Part shown: piece by piece, positions 10,486-22,789 of the stretch
Position numbering within the stretch: the stretch's first letter is position 1
Layout: each line of letters begins with the position of its first letter
Notes under the pieces: generated by a model
The model's input: the letters and a program-made list of their open reading frames with translations, nothing else
Database searches by the model: none
Told to the model about the DNA's origin: nothing
Source: Apoderus coryli
Lineage: Eukaryota; Arthropoda; Insecta; Coleoptera; Attelabidae
Direction of reading: 5' to 3'
DNA: 64,000 nucleotides
NCBI GenBank assembly: GCA_911728435.2
Contig: OU452203.1
Coordinates: 12,669,651-12,733,650 of the forward strand
Made by a program: the position numbers and the translations under genes

Positions 10486-10671
10486 AATAAAATCTTTGCA
10501 TTTCGATACAAATATTATGATTTTTTTTTTATAAAAGACGAGTGTCGGTCGTACTTAACTTCATCGTCAGTTAATAAAATTGCTTACTGATGATGGCCTT
10601 AGCTAATGGCAAAACATGTCTTTTATAACAAAGTTTCATAATATTGTTATCGAAATACAAAGATTTTACTG
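10486..10671 (+). repeat. Inverted pair around hammerhead-like motif, copy C
   Basis: The arms are 10486-10540 (AATAAAATCTTTGCATTTCG ... ATAAAAGAC) and 10618-10671 (GTCTTTTATAAC ... CGAAATACAAAGATTTTACT). Between them lies CTGATGATGGCC...GGCAAAACATGTC (core 10587-10593, ACATGTC ending at 10620). A decayed CTGACGATGAAG lies on the other strand at 10559-10570, so each arm carries its own motif. The GAAAC box is mutated to AAAAC, which should abolish self-cleavage. Confidence 0.45.
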
Positions 10672-12369
10672 TTATAGCCAGAAGTGTTAGAAGAGCATCA
10701 TTATTTTAGAATAAATAAAAAATTAAATATTTATAATAAATAAAGCATCCCAATTATTTCAGATTTAAATTCTGAATAATTTTTCCTATACGGCTAGCTG
10801 TGCATCGTTGTGACACACACTGTATAACTCTCTATTCATGTTTACCTAAATTCAAGCAGTAAAAGTTTATATCTTCCTCAACATCATCTGTTCATTTCAT
10901 TATCAACATTTTTCATACCCACCGAAAAACATAAAATTATCACTGAAAACTAAAAACCTCTTAAAACGCAGCCCCAGTTCGTTAACCCTCGTCTCGTTCT
11001 AAAACAATATGAATATATATAGAGCCCATATCAGGTTTCAGCACATCCGTTAATGTAATTTTGGCTTCCCACCCCCTGACTTACAGACGACCAATCTTTC
11101 TTTTTGCCCCTTATAATAAGCATGCATTTCACCACCCTGACTATATCTATATGGCCCTGTGTTTCGACATACAGTAGTTGCACAAGACCTCTAAAATGAA
11201 TCTCTATAGCATGTACCTATGTTATACTACTTGTCTCATACCCAATGGTGCCATAATTTACTAGTCAAGATAAAATGGATACTGCATAGATACATTGGGG
11301 AGATGAGTAGTCTGCTTTTCACCACTACTAAAATTTACCCTATTCATTAAGCCGCCATAGCAGGGGAGCGAAAAGTGGGCTTGAAAATCTGGCTAAGAAA
11401 AGATTAAGCTAATAACGGAAAATGTTTTATGATTTCTGTAAGAATACGAGGTGTTGCAATAAAATAGTGAGACTAATGATTTCACATCGTCAAAAGCAAA
11501 TAACCATTTAACAGCTATACATAGTATAGCCTCCGGTGTGTTTCTTTTGCTGTGAGTGGTCTCAGCGAATATAAAAGAGCCGAAAAGATGTTAAAAATGG
11601 TTTACGTTCTGGTTCACGACATCTTCAGTTGAATGTTTATCAGTTTGGGATGTCAATAGAAACTTTTACCCTATCCTAAAAGAATTTAAATATGCCTGAA
11701 CTAACTTTGAAATATGTATTTACAATTACAACCAAAAATAATAGGAATATGCCTGAATCAATTTGAAACGCTTGACAATTGTTTCCGACCTGCCAACAGC
11801 TGGTTTTACAAGATGTCTATAGAAATTTCTTTATGTATTTTGTTTGTGTTTGTACATAATATATAAAGGACACAAACTTTAGGTCTTCATTTCTCTTATT
11901 TTTTAACCAGATTTAGAATGCCCTACAATTAAACTATAGGCACTGACGAAGAAGGAGGAAAGAATAACATAACAAATTTAGAAGGTTGGGAATTGCCAAT
12001 AAAGACCATCCAAACATTTTGAAGCGAATAATAATATATATATTTTTTTATCATTATTATTAATGCATAAATTGATCTCAAGATGATGTATTGGAAGTCA
12101 GCGAAAGATACCAAAATTGGGTGTAACTTTTCTGGTTTCCAGATGGTCAGCTTCACTATAGTAAGGGCAATTATAAATTTCAAAATGCTTCTAGCCAAGT
12201 AACACTGTTAGACATCCACCTTATTCATCTCACTTTGTGTGACTTTATCTGTTGCACAAAAAGGTAAGGCGTCCGCTCAAAAACACATGAAGAATTGTAG
12301 TGAGGTATAGTCCTGGGCACGTTTTGTGTCCTAGCTCAGTTATGGAATGAGTTTATTGTAATCCAATAC
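10672..12369. other. No recognisable gene; possible decayed mariner end
   Basis: Around 11,447 the sequence CGAGGTGTTGCAATAAAATAG resembles the terminus of a mariner-type element, but no partner end or transposase was found. The rest is stop-rich and AT-rich. Confidence 0.35.
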
Positions 12370-13475
12370 CAATAAAGGAAGGAAGAAAAAATAACTAACT
12401 ACTACAAGAAAGGGGATAGGGCCGTATGTGGACATTACCGTGGTATTTCACTACTCTCCATCGCCGGAAAGGTTCTTGCAAGAATTTTGTCCAATCGTCT
12501 TCTCCCACTCTCTGTAGGGTGCATGCCAGAAACACAATCTGGTTTTAGACCCAACAGGGGTACAGCCGATATGATATTTAGTGCCAGGCAATTACAGGAA
12601 AAGTCGTAAGAGCAAAATCGTCCTCTATAGGTGGGTTTAATAGACCTTATCAAGGAGTTCGACTCTGTTAACCGTGAGGCTCTGTGGAGGAGCTCAACGA
12701 ATGTCCCCAGAAATTCATCCTTCACGATAATATGAAGGCAGCAGCTCTCAACAGCAATGGACCGGGAGAAACCTTTCCAATAACAACAGCATTCTCGCGG
12801 CGAACGCAAATATCGATGATGAAATTCATCGTATAAGATGGACAAGCGCATCTTTTGGCCGACTGAGGACGTTCGAACTAAGATGCGAGTGTATATTAAG
12901 CTATTGTAGCTGTGAAGTGTCTTTTACCACTTATCAGAGGCATTTAAAAACCCTACAGAAGTACCATCAACGATGAGTTAGAAGAATTCTTGGAATCAAA
13001 TGGCAGGACCGACGAACATACATCAGCGTTCTGAAGGAAGCTGAATCAACTAGCATTGAGGCGATGATTGTGAGGCAGCGATAGACGGGAAAACGTAATC
13101 CGCATGCCAACAGAACGCCTTCACAGTTTAAGGCCGGTTCACGACATCAGGGAGGGCAGCAAAAGAGGTACAAGGATGTTCTTAAGACCACCAGGAAGAA
13201 GTGTGGCTTAGATGTAAAGAGCAACTGGGAGCAGATCGCGAACGACCGATCGAGATGGATGCGTACCATTTACGAGGGTCATCAAGTTCACGCGTCGACG
13301 ACATGATTATGCAAAGAAACAGCATCGAACGGAAAGATAACGTATCGATAGGGCAGCGCACCTACAACAGCCGGTAAATGGTGGTGATTGGGTGTGTCAA
13401 TTTTGTGACAAAGTTTGCGGCTCGAGGATCGGTTTGATTAGCCATCTTAGAGTTCACAACAGAAATCCCTGAGGT
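12370..13475 (+). pseudogene. LINE RT-to-3'-end relic with C-terminal C2H2 zinc finger
   Basis: Plus-strand pieces in order: YKKGDRAVCGHYRGISLLS, IAGKVLARILSNRLLP, QSGFRPNRGTADMIF and EFDSVNREALW (RT palm, about 12,400-12,690). Then comes EIHRIRWTSASFGRLRT (about 12,815-12,870), followed by TTYQRHLKTLQKYHQR and QQKRYKDVLK. The end is a perfect C2H2 finger CQFCDKVC...HLRVH (C-x2-C-x12-H-x3-H, 13,394-13,457), with a stop at about 13,470. The segment that should hold the catalytic FADD box, between about 12,700 and 12,800, is deleted. Several stops and frame changes confirm a dead copy. Relatives lie at 7485-7680 and 37,170-37,800 (both minus). The RT wording resembles LINEs often listed as RTE- or jockey-like; the clade is not certain. 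Confidence 0.8.
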
Positions 13476-13682
13476 GAAATAATTCAATCACTCTATTATG
13501 CACTATTTTTCGTTTGTATTTTTTTCTTGTTCAGTTAAAATTTAATTCAGCCAATTTGCATTGGATACATAACTAAATTAAATGTACTTTGTAATAGACT
13601 TCTTGACTTAAAATATTAGTGTCTCATTTTGAAAAACATAAGGGGTCCAAGAATTTTGGAAATGTGTATAATTTGAAAATAT

Positions 13683-13735
13683 AGTATATTGTAATACTGT
13701 TTTTCATTTCCCACTAGTTGCTGGGCAACAAAAAC
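13683..13735 (-). repeat. Inverse of the 63.08-63.12 kb and 9.28-9.35 kb repeat
   Basis: TTTCCCACTAGTTGCTGGGC is the exact complement of GCCCAGCAACTAGTGGGAAA at 63,086-63,105. Confidence 0.6.
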
Positions 13736-13737
13736 CG

Positions 13738-13882
13738 TTGTAGAAAAAGTATAGTGTGGAACTCACATGAAATGACTATTTCCTACTCGTATGATTTGCA
13801 GCACACGCCTGCGTCTCATGCTGCAAACGATCATACTCGTAGGAAATATATATCATTTCATGTTCGTTGCACAATATACTAT
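13738..13882. repeat. Palindromic dispersed repeat, copy 2
   Basis: Inverted copy of 8856-8985. It has CATGAAATGACTATTTCCTA on the left and TAGGAAATATATATCATTTC on the right, with a GCAGCACACGCCTGCGTCTC centre. Short open frames on both strands here are by-products of the palindrome. Confidence 0.6.
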
Positions 13883-15178
13883 TGCAATGCAATGCAATCG
13901 GGGGAACCACACATCTCGTCCAATAATGGACTATTTGAACGCTCATATAGTTGAATTGATGGGTTATCCACACACACAGTCTTGATTTGGTACCCAGTTA
14001 TTTCGTTCTGTTTCCAGACATCATCCTGAGAGCCCCACATTACAGTGCCAAAGAAAATTAAGTATTAATAAACATTATTTAATTTCCTATAATTTCTAAC
14101 ATGACCTAATCATCATCAACAACAAATAAAAATTTATAACAATACAGCTCCTGCGTAGACTGACTATGTAAGATTTCAGTGTCCGAATCCCTACATCTAA
14201 GTTTAGGGATCGCTAAGCTAAGTTCGGGAGCGAAAACGCGACTGTGCAAATAAAATATGAGATTTATACTTTCTCTAACGTTAGGTGCTGCCTAAAATTC
14301 TTGGTGCAATTAATAAAGTTGTGTCTATTAAATATTGTACCAGAAAAATGGCACGAAAAGTTTGAAGACCTCTGATTTGTAATATTATCTTTGAATGTTC
14401 TAATATTTCCAGAACTGCTAGTAAAAGAGATTGTATATTGCATTAATTTTAAACTACGTGGTGTAAAATAATATCTACTGATGCTATCATTTTCATGGTT
14501 CAAAAATGTTTATTTAAATTTATTTTACGAAGTAAGCAAAAACTAAGATTCACATTTAGTATTAGATATCGTTCTTTTTTCTTGATGATGGTCTATTAAA
14601 CTATGTTTATGAGTTGGTCTTTTCTGTTTTGTACGCTGAGGCAAAAAACAAAAACACTGAAAGTGGACGAAATAACAAACAAATCAAAATTCATTCCCAG
14701 AGTGTTTCATGGTCTGCACTGCTTTGTCATTGTAAATATTTAAATGAAAATTGATGTCGATGAAACGGAACGGTGCTCTTTTTTGCTATTGTGTCGGTGC
14801 ACTGGGTGAACAGGGACGGAGTAGTACTAACACTTTTTGGATTAGAATTGAATTATTTATATTTATTTATAAAAAAAAATCTAACTATTCAGGAGATTGA
14901 CTAAATAACCTAAAAGTATCAAAGTTGTGTTTTTTTAAATGGAATGCCCTGTATATGATTGCACTTTTAGATCCTCTCATCATTAAGTGTCTGTTTCATT
15001 AAGGTTTATAATACCTAAACCTTAAGATTGATTAAATAAATTGAATTTTCTGAAAATCTAGCCTAATTTTCATCTTTCAAATACTTGGGAATTATTTAAC
15101 ATGACGACGAAATTAACTCTAAAGTGTAATAATAGATCATATTTGGTATTCCAATTGCAATAAACTTGCCATCTTATT
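13883..15178. other. No recognisable gene
   Basis: AT-rich. TCTAACTATTCAGGAGAT (14,880) recurs at 58,677, and GGAATGCCCTGTA (about 14,941) looks like a mariner-type MITE terminus, but no complete element can be drawn. Confidence 0.4.
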
Positions 15179-15419
15179 CAGGGTGTCCAAAAATTAAAAC
15201 TACTCAAATAAGAACTTTAAGTTGCTATAATCTCATTCATTTAAATGGAACGTCATATTTCTGAACTTACATAGCAATGTACTTACTAATTCCCTCTCGA
15301 ATGGTGTTAGGGTGTACTATAGCTAAGTCTGCGCGTTTTGGCAGAAAACGCCAAATAATTGTATTTTTAAATAGACGTTTTAATGGATCTAGTAGCCTTT
15401 GGAATGAATAATGTTAAAT

Positions 15420-15560
15420 AAATTATTTAATTTATCAAAAAATTATTTATTATTATTATTAAATAATAATAATAAAACGTACTTTATTGGTACAAAACTC
15501 CAAAAGGCCATTGACCGAAGTCCTTCGGCCTATAATTATTTATCAATTTGATTTGCTGTT
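15420..15560 (-). repeat. LINE 3' tail
   Basis: On the minus strand the sequence GGCCGAAGGACTTCGGTCAA leads to CCAATAAAGTACGTTTT, then a run of ATTATT units. A polyadenylation-like AATAAA followed by a trinucleotide tail is the usual 3' end of CR1/jockey-type LINEs. Confidence 0.5.
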
Positions 15561-15998
15561 CATGCTTTACTAAATTTTAGTCATTTACAATTATTGTTAG
15601 TTTTGGTGTTGCTTTGTTAAAATAAAGATTATTTACTCAAAAGAAGAACGTATTGATATCATATTGATCCATGGAGAATGCCATCAAAATTCTTTATTGG
15701 CTTCTCGAGTTTAAGATCAAAGGTTTCCCATACGAAGTCATCCAAGACCAGCTCAGAGACTTTTAAATCAATTTAAGGAAACTGAAAGTGTTAGCTATAA
15801 GAACTACGTTACAAGAAAACCTGTCACCGAAAATGGAAAAACTATTTTTGCTACAGTTGGTCCAGTAATCGAAAATCCCCATAATAGTCAAAATCAGATA
15901 TTCGAAAACACCAATATTAGTCAGGAAAGCATTTCACGAGTGATTAAAAAACATAGATTTCATGGATGCGTCGAGTTCCATAATAGTATCAAATGTTC

Positions 15999-16133
15999 GG
16001 ATCAGTGTTTTTTTTAAAGTTAGTACCGCCTAAGCGAGTGTGTTTATAATATATCTTAACCTAAGTGAGCAACTAAATGTAGCTGGTCCGGGGTTCGAAC
16101 CAACTACATACCAGGACAGTTGGATCAGTGTTT
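15999..16133 (-). mobile_element. SINE-like retroposon with 12-bp target duplication
   Basis: GGATCAGTGTTT occurs at 15,999-16,010 and 16,122-16,133, directly flanking 111 bp. That insert begins with a T run on the plus strand, so it has an A tail on the minus strand. It contains GGTTCGAACCCCGG (minus), a B-box-like T arm. Exact flanking repeats plus an A tail show LINE-machinery retroposition into the transposase relic. The A box is missing or too close, so the copy may be truncated. Confidence 0.7.
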
Positions 16134-16849
16134 AATTATTTAAAAGAAAATAGGCAAATCCCTGAATCGAAAACTGAAAGAAATTTACATCATTTTCAAG
16201 TAGAGGCCACACTAGATGCTATCGAGGACAATCGTAAGATAATTACTAAAATAGTAAAGTTAATGAAATTGAGCAAATTGAGAAATATTAATTTTCATCC
16301 CCATCATAATCGGTCTCAATTTCATTGATGGGTGCTGTTTATTTAAACTAGTTGAGAAAATTTTTACCGAATCTACTAACCAATAGAGGAATTTGAGTAT
16401 ATCCACTTTTTTTTTAATTAATAGTCGTCGACCCTCAAATAACACTTTTATGGGTACAGGTGGACCACATTCCCTTTGTGACAACCCTGATGATTATTTT
16501 ATTTGGGGTCAAATAAAGCGATTAATTTAAGAAGAAAACATAAATACACGGCAACAGTTAATGGATGGATCACTCATTGCTATGAAGTAATCCCTTAAGT
16601 ATTAGAAAATCAATCAGACATAATGATGATTTGACAAAGAAAGTGTATGGAACTAGGCGCATTACATTTTAAAAATGTTTTAGAATAATTTTTCTGTAAG
16701 AAATATAATAGATGCTATTCACTAAATATCAGGTTATTACGGTTTTAACGTTTCTAGACGTTTAGTAATGTTTCATGGTTACCTAATTAAAATGTACCGA
16801 AATAATCCAATTTTTCTAGAAACTTGCTTATATTTCGAAAATCTTACCT

Positions 16850-18115
16850 TTTAGCGGTAGGTAGCTTGGCTCAAAATGAGTGGGTCTGCACCGGACCCTC
16901 CACTGCGACCACCGAGGGTCTATTGTGGCTCATACCTATTCATATTTCATCCAGCAGCTCAATCTTTTGCCAAAAGTTCTGTTTTGTCGTCATCCAGGTA
17001 TTAAGTATGCCAGTTGCGGGTTCTGGTCCCATAAATTCTCCTTAAGCCCCTTCTCTTGCCAGAGAGTCGGCAATTTCATTCCCTTTTAAACCAGAATGGC
17101 CAGGGATCCACACCAGAATCAGGTTGTTTCTCCAGATACTAGATAGTCTGTTTTGACAATTCCACACTGTTCTTGATGTGGATCTTGATGAGCTTTGTAT
17201 CAGAGACATTTCTTATTGACTTTCGCGCACAGTGTTTCTACTCGAGCTCCTGAGCACACAGATCAATGACCAGAACTTCTGCCTGGAATACAGTAGCGTG
17301 AGAACCGAGACATTGAGAAATTTTTATCTTAGATCTTCTTCCGTAAACTCCGGCACCTGTACCTGAGTTTGTCTTTGAGCCATCAGTAAACCTGCAATAG
17401 TCCCCCATGCAGGACCCATTGATCTCTGCTGGGGAACAGAGTTTTATAAGGCAGCTCATAGTTTGTTGCTGGGGGCATTACATCAGAGTTCATTCACAAA
17501 ATTCTGTGACTTTGGCTGGCGGCCAGCAGTCTGTTTCCTCCATATGTGCCTCTACCATACATCGAGTAGTATGATATAATCTGTATGTAGTCCACCTGGT
17601 TTCCTTCTCCAGAACTATATGAAGAGGACTTAAATTCAGGAGTACCTCCATAGCTGCTGACGGTGTGGTGGATGATGATGATGCACCAGTAATAGCCAAA
17701 CAAGCTTATCTCTGCAAAGCAGATAGTTTTGCTAGAAGAAGCGATTCTTTCAGAACTTGATCTGGATAGTATGCTTGAAACTATATTTCCTCTCGCTTCA
17801 GTCCTGCTAGCAGGTGGTCCACCGGAAGTGACTACAAAAAGGGGGAAACAACCCTACCCTGTGGGCAACCTCTACAGGCCCTATATCTAACAGTTTCATC
17901 CTTTTGACAGGTGATGATTCTATTTCTTAGCATGGAATCAATCCAAACATTTATAGTTGGTTCTATTCCCTTTTCAGTCATTGCTGATCCGGTAGTACAT
18001 TATTAAATGCTCCTTCTATGTCAAGAAATACAGCCACCGCATGCTCTTTATTATTAAGGGACTGAGTGATTTTCCAAACTAGGTTGTTAAGTCCCAGATC
18101 TGTTGATTAATTTAA
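16850..18115 (-). pseudogene. LINE relic with RT and RNase H domains
   Basis: Minus strand, in order: EHAVAVFLDIEGAFNN (about 18,000-18,050, the first RT catalytic Asp in FLDIEGAF), a stop-rich middle, and an RNase H block FTDGSKTNSGTGAGVYG with GSHATVFQAEVLVIDLCAQ (17,240-17,400). The D of TDGS and the E of QAE are the expected RNase H metal ligands. RNase H after RT places it with I/LOA/R1-like LINEs rather than CR1 or RTE. Many stops; dead. It sits exactly between two copies of a mariner-like transposase tail. Confidence 0.8.
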
Positions 18116-18117
18116 TG

Positions 18118-18390
18118 AATGTTCGTCAACCCTCAAATAACACTTATGGGTACAGGTGGACCACATCCATGGACGCTGAGATCCCCTTCTGACAACCCTC
18201 ATGGTTATTTTATTTACGAAGAAAACATAAATACACGGCAACAGTCAATGGATAGGATCACTCATTGCTATGAAGTAATCCCTTTAGAATAATTTTTCAG
18301 TAAGAAATAAAAATAGATGTTATACACTAAATATCAATAATCCAATTTTTCTAGAAACTTGCTTATATTTCGAAAATCTTACAATTTAGG
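18118..18390 (+). repeat. Second copy of the transposase tail at 16,430-16,850
   Basis: ATGGGTACAGGTGGACCACAT, ACATAAATACACGGCAACAG and TTTTTCTAGAAACTTGCTTA recur in the same order and orientation as at 16,450-16,840, with internal deletions. Direct duplication, non-functional. Confidence 0.7.
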
Positions 18391-19740
18391 GATAGAAATA
18401 TGCCGTATCGTTTGGAAGGGGATTTGATTATCTTTCAGAATTTTAGCCAATATACAGGGTTGAGAAAATTGACATTGTAGCATATCTGATATAACACGTA
18501 TATGTGAGATTCTTTGGTAGATTTTTTTTAACATATATTTTACTGATTATTTTTTTTTTCTCTTTTTTGTTTTTGGTGGCTAGAAATATCATCAAATTAA
18601 TTATAAATAAACAACGTTCATGTAAAAATGTATTTCCAATAACAATTGTAAAGCAAATATCAGGGTCTTGGTATACAAACGACCGCATACAAAATTTATT
18701 GTTAATAGTTTTTTAATAACATATCTACATTTCCTATAGCAATATTTGTTTGTCTCCTATATATATTATATACATCCCAGAAAAATATGTTCTAATGCTT
18801 GTTTAATTAACAGTTGGAAACTCTTGTATTCAAACCCAAATTACTACCTACATTCATTGTTAACACTTTGATTTATTATGTCTTTAAGGTCTAACACCAG
18901 ACATGATGTGGTGTTAATATTTTTCCCTACACGCATAATAAAGTAGTGACTAAAAGCTAATAAATAAAGAACAAACATTTGACAACTTTCACGGCGTTGC
19001 CAATGTACCTCAATACAAAACTAGATCTTCTTATATACTTCAACAACCCTGTATTTAAGCGTTGTTTGGTAAGTGTGTTATAGCCTATTAAAATGTGGAA
19101 ATTCCCTATACAACATTTTCCAACTAATAGGTACCACATACAATATACCTACTACAATAACGTATTCGTATATTATACCTGCCTAAGTTTAATGCGAGTT
19201 TTGGAGCAAACCGCTTTTCCGGACACAAGCACTTAATGTTGTTGTATACCCAAACTATTATAGCCTACTTTGTAAAATATGTTACCCTCTACGACCCTTA
19301 ATAAACACAAAAATGGACATGTGCAAGCTGTTGAAAATTTATAAAGTAGATACTTACTTGTCGGAGGTGGTTTTCGATAATGTACCTTATAATTATTATT
19401 AATAATTATTGATTCAAAGAAAGACGAAGTTTGCTCCAGAAGCAGAGGGTTATAAAACTGTTACGATCACAGATTACACGAATTACAATTATTACAATAA
19501 AACAATGCACATCGTCCCCACCAATCTATTCAATTGCTTAAAATAAAGGGACAAGTTAAGGATTTGCCTTCATCTTCAGCCTAAAATGCAACAGTAAAAA
19601 TGATGATAGCTTCAGTAAGTTTAAGAAACAACAGAACACAAAGAAGAGAGTTGTAACTTGAGACACAGCAGGTCAAGTAACTCAAGACAGGGCGACACAA
19701 TAGATAATCATGTTGCAGTGTACCAGCCACCCCGAATTTT
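18391..19740. other. No recognisable gene
   Basis: AT-rich, with long A/T runs near 18,530-18,570. No domain was seen on either strand. Confidence 0.5.
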
Positions 19741-20460
19741 AATCCCACATTTTATTTTCTTCTTTAATAATGTGTTGAAGGGTTTTTTCCAGTGTCGATA
19801 ACGTGTTTTTTAAACGCCCCTTTGAGCCGTCTTGCAAGTACTCGTAGTTCAATTTTCAGCACTTCTTCATCAAACGGGATATTTTTGTGTTAACCAATCA
19901 ATAATGTCAGCTTGTTTCCAAGATGAGGTAGCTAACTTTTCTATTAACTGCGAGTGCTAACACAGAATGCTCTGGTGCGTAATAAATCATTTGTTGGAAA
20001 TATTCTTCGAAAACGTCTCTATTCATGATAATCGTTAGTTCTCTTTCACTCAAAGTCTAACAGCCCATTCATCATCGTCAATTCCCATATGAACAATAAT
20101 TAATCGCCGTCCTTTTCCTACTGGAGCTTTCATCCCTGTTGACCACCCTTCTATGAATGCTTGTCGTGTGCTTTTAACATTTTGACCCTTCAATACTTTT
20201 AACCCAGCCTGCTTCGGTAAACCACGTTTCAAGTAGAAAATGTTCCGTTTTTCGTTTCTGTATCGTCTTATAGATTTAAGATATGTCTTCCTTATCGAGT
20301 ATAGATCTTCGGTCTTGTTTTTCCCAGCGAAGATTACAATTCTGTTCTACTTATAAGAGCAACGGCATCGTCATCTTCAATCGCTGCATGAATTTTGGCC
20401 AGCCCAGGTAATTGCTTTAAAGTAGTCCATTTTCCATGCCGTTATCGATTTCTATTGGCT
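19741..20460 (-). pseudogene. IS630-like DDE transposase relic
   Basis: The minus-strand frame at 20,050-20,232 reads LPKQAGLKVLKGQNVKSTRQ, AFIEGWSTGMKAPVGKGRRL and IIVHMG. Further on in another frame comes SSWKQADIIDWLTQKY (about 19,890-19,940), then LKGRLKNTLSTLEKTL. This pattern is that of insect IS630/Tc1-type DDE transposases, in which RLIIxHxGS precedes the second catalytic Asp. The NAPYH region is lost and stops are frequent. Confidence 0.65.
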
Positions 20461-20464
20461 TCTT

Positions 20465-21130
20465 GCTTGTTACTTTATTTTTTTTTTTAATAGAGGAAAT
20501 ACATTTAGGACACGGCTACCTGTAATCCGCAGGTGAATGTGGGAAGATAACCACTAAAAGCTCACCGGTGAAAGGAGCTATCTGATCGCAGATTCCTGGA
20601 GGGAAGACTCCGTTCTTCCAGGGCTCTCCTTTTAATTTCAGCCTGGTCCTAAAGGTCTATCTATCATCTGTTCTTTCTCGTCTGCTACTCAATTTGTCTG
20701 TTAAAGTAGTGGGAACTACTGACGTTTCCTCTGCATTGGATTGTGTCTACGCGCCGCGGGTTGTGATGTCGCTCAACCTTTTCAAGGACGGAAGTTGATC
20801 GCTGTGCGAGATATTCCGTCAAAGAGTTGAGACCAAAATCCCTACGGACGCGGTCGTTCCTCACGTACCATGTTGCGTCGAGTGCGATTCTGATAGCCTT
20901 ATTCTCATTTGTTTTCAGTTTCCTTTGGTATGACCTCGACGACAGCCTTGATGAGGAATAGCTTGCATTTTATTGCAAGTCTGTTGATCAATGGGAGCAG
21001 GACGTGGATAGCCGCCTGCCACCTGGAATGTCAGGCCTCTGTCCAAAGTTACACCAAGGTAATTTACCGTGTCCTGCCATTGGACGTCTTTAAAATATTT
21101 AATATGCCTTTCGTCTTTATACTGCAATAA
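20465..21130 (-). pseudogene. Jockey-like LINE 3' fragment
   Basis: Minus strand: IKYFKDVQWQDTVNYLGVTL then DRGLTFQ (21,030-21,120), the conserved block just after the RT catalytic core of jockey-type elements (KYLGVTLD). It is followed by frame-broken C-terminal sequence. The stretch to 20,465 has a long A/T tract and probably represents the 3' UTR and A-rich tail. Confidence 0.7.
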
Positions 21131-22789
21131 ACCATTGCAAAGAGTAGGGGGTATTCAAGTCATTGTTAGAAATTTACCTATGTACTTAATAAATAATTTG
21201 GACAAATAAGGAAAAGACACCCGCCTATGGTTTAGGATATTTTTATTATATCACGTAGTTTCTGATTTGCGCCTCAGAAATATAGAGTATAAATAAATGT
21301 AGTTTCCCTTTAGTAAAGGACTAAAACTCAAAATATTGGAAACAGAATTTCTGGTTCTTGTTCCCGCCCACCACATGGTTTCGAGAGACCACCTCATGCT
21401 TGTCGTACATTACATTATATCTATTAATTATTATTGTTAGTGGCATATCATTGTTGCTACTGTATTTAATTTCAACCATGATTTTAGCATAATAAAACTG
21501 AAACATTATCCATTCTATTATTATATTCATGAAATACGCCCTACAGCATGAATTTTGATAGCAACACAGACTTTTGTTATTTGATATCTGTATCCATTCT
21601 TGCCTACTCTAATGAGGGAAATAACTGTTAGTTGAATATATTATTGACATTATTTACTTTAATTATATTATAAATTTTTGGGAAAATATTTGATACCTAT
21701 GTATAAAAACACTGTAGAATATTTATAATGATTTACGAGTTTCACGCCAATGATGCACCTGTGTCACACATGTTAAAAATGAGAGAAAATATGATTTTGA
21801 AGTAAAGCATAGATGTTTTTAATGAAACCCTCTAATGGCTTTGCGTCCTTTCATTTATTTGCTTTCAAACAGGATTTGATATTTGTGATGAAAAGCCTGT
21901 TCAAGCGACTAAACTCGAATCATAATAAAACTCAACAGGAATATACCCATGACGCCACTTTGTAATCTATTTGATATATTCCTACAATTAAACAGATCAA
22001 AACATGAAATAGAAAACTGATATTTTTGAAAAAATTTTATAATACTTTATAATTAGGTTTAGATCATGCAGCATTTCATCAGCCTAGTCCAGATGAAATT
22101 CTCCTTAGACTGCTTTGACATTGTGCTTTAGTGCTGGCTAAACCAGTACTGGGACTGCATCCAGGTTTTACGGGAAATTTTCCGGATATATAATATATAT
22201 AGTCGGTTTCACCAATTGTTCAAAATAATGATGTCTTTAACTATCGACCTGTCGCTATCCTGAGTACAGGGTGAGCAAAACGCGATGTCCTAGCTCTGTT
22301 ATGAGAAAATGAACAACGATAGAAAAATTCGGAAAAGAGGTTCTTAAATAGGATTGAGTAAGCTCCATTTGAACACATATTTCATTTTGTTTCCAAGATT
22401 GGAAACTGAAGTAAATGAGGTCATCAACTTTTTTTTTTCAAAAAAATAGCTCTATTTTTACATAGTTCAAAAGAGCGAATTTTTTAAACAACTATTCTAA
22501 AAAATGTGCTATCTTCCTTCGTTAAAAAATTATAAGCAAATTTGTAGAAAAACTACACCTAGTGAGGAAAAATTCGCGACCGTCACAACTTTTACACAAG
22601 TAGGCTTTGGAAACAAACTGCAATTATATCTGTCAATACTTAAACTAATGGTTGACAAATAGTATTCGTATGATTTAAAAATGATTTAAAATTTTTGAAA
22701 GGTTTTAGATTTAAAAATGCTATATGTAGTATTATATCAGAATTTGTTTGATCTATTTTCCTTTGTTAATTAACTACCTGAATTTGCAT
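21131..22789. other. No recognisable gene; one mariner-like terminus
   Basis: CAGGGTGAGCAAAACGCGATG at about 22,266 looks like a terminus of a mariner-type MITE, but no matching second end was found. The rest is AT-rich and non-coding. Confidence 0.4.

Larger units (their letters stand above)
15179..16690 (+). pseudogene. Tc1/mariner-superfamily transposase relic, twice interrupted
   Basis: The start CAGGGTGTCCAAAAATTAAA (15,179) looks like a mariner-type terminus. The N-terminal DNA-binding part is readable from about 15,640: KEERIDIILIHGECHQNSLL, ETESVSYKNYVTRKP and ISQESISRVIKKHRFHG. The C-terminal catalytic end DDYFIWGQIKRLI (about 16,490-16,530) is followed by NTRQQLMDGS. A LINE tail (15,420-15,560) and a SINE-like insertion (16,011-16,121) split the frame, and the central catalytic Asp region is lost. 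A second copy of the tail lies at 18,118-18,390. Confidence 0.7.

Noticed and set aside
12435..12851. 138-codon minus-strand open frame
   Set aside because: Antisense shadow of the LINE RT relic on the plus strand, whose motifs are clear.
13718..13985. Overlapping frames on both strands
   Set aside because: By-products of the palindromic repeat at 13,738-13,882.
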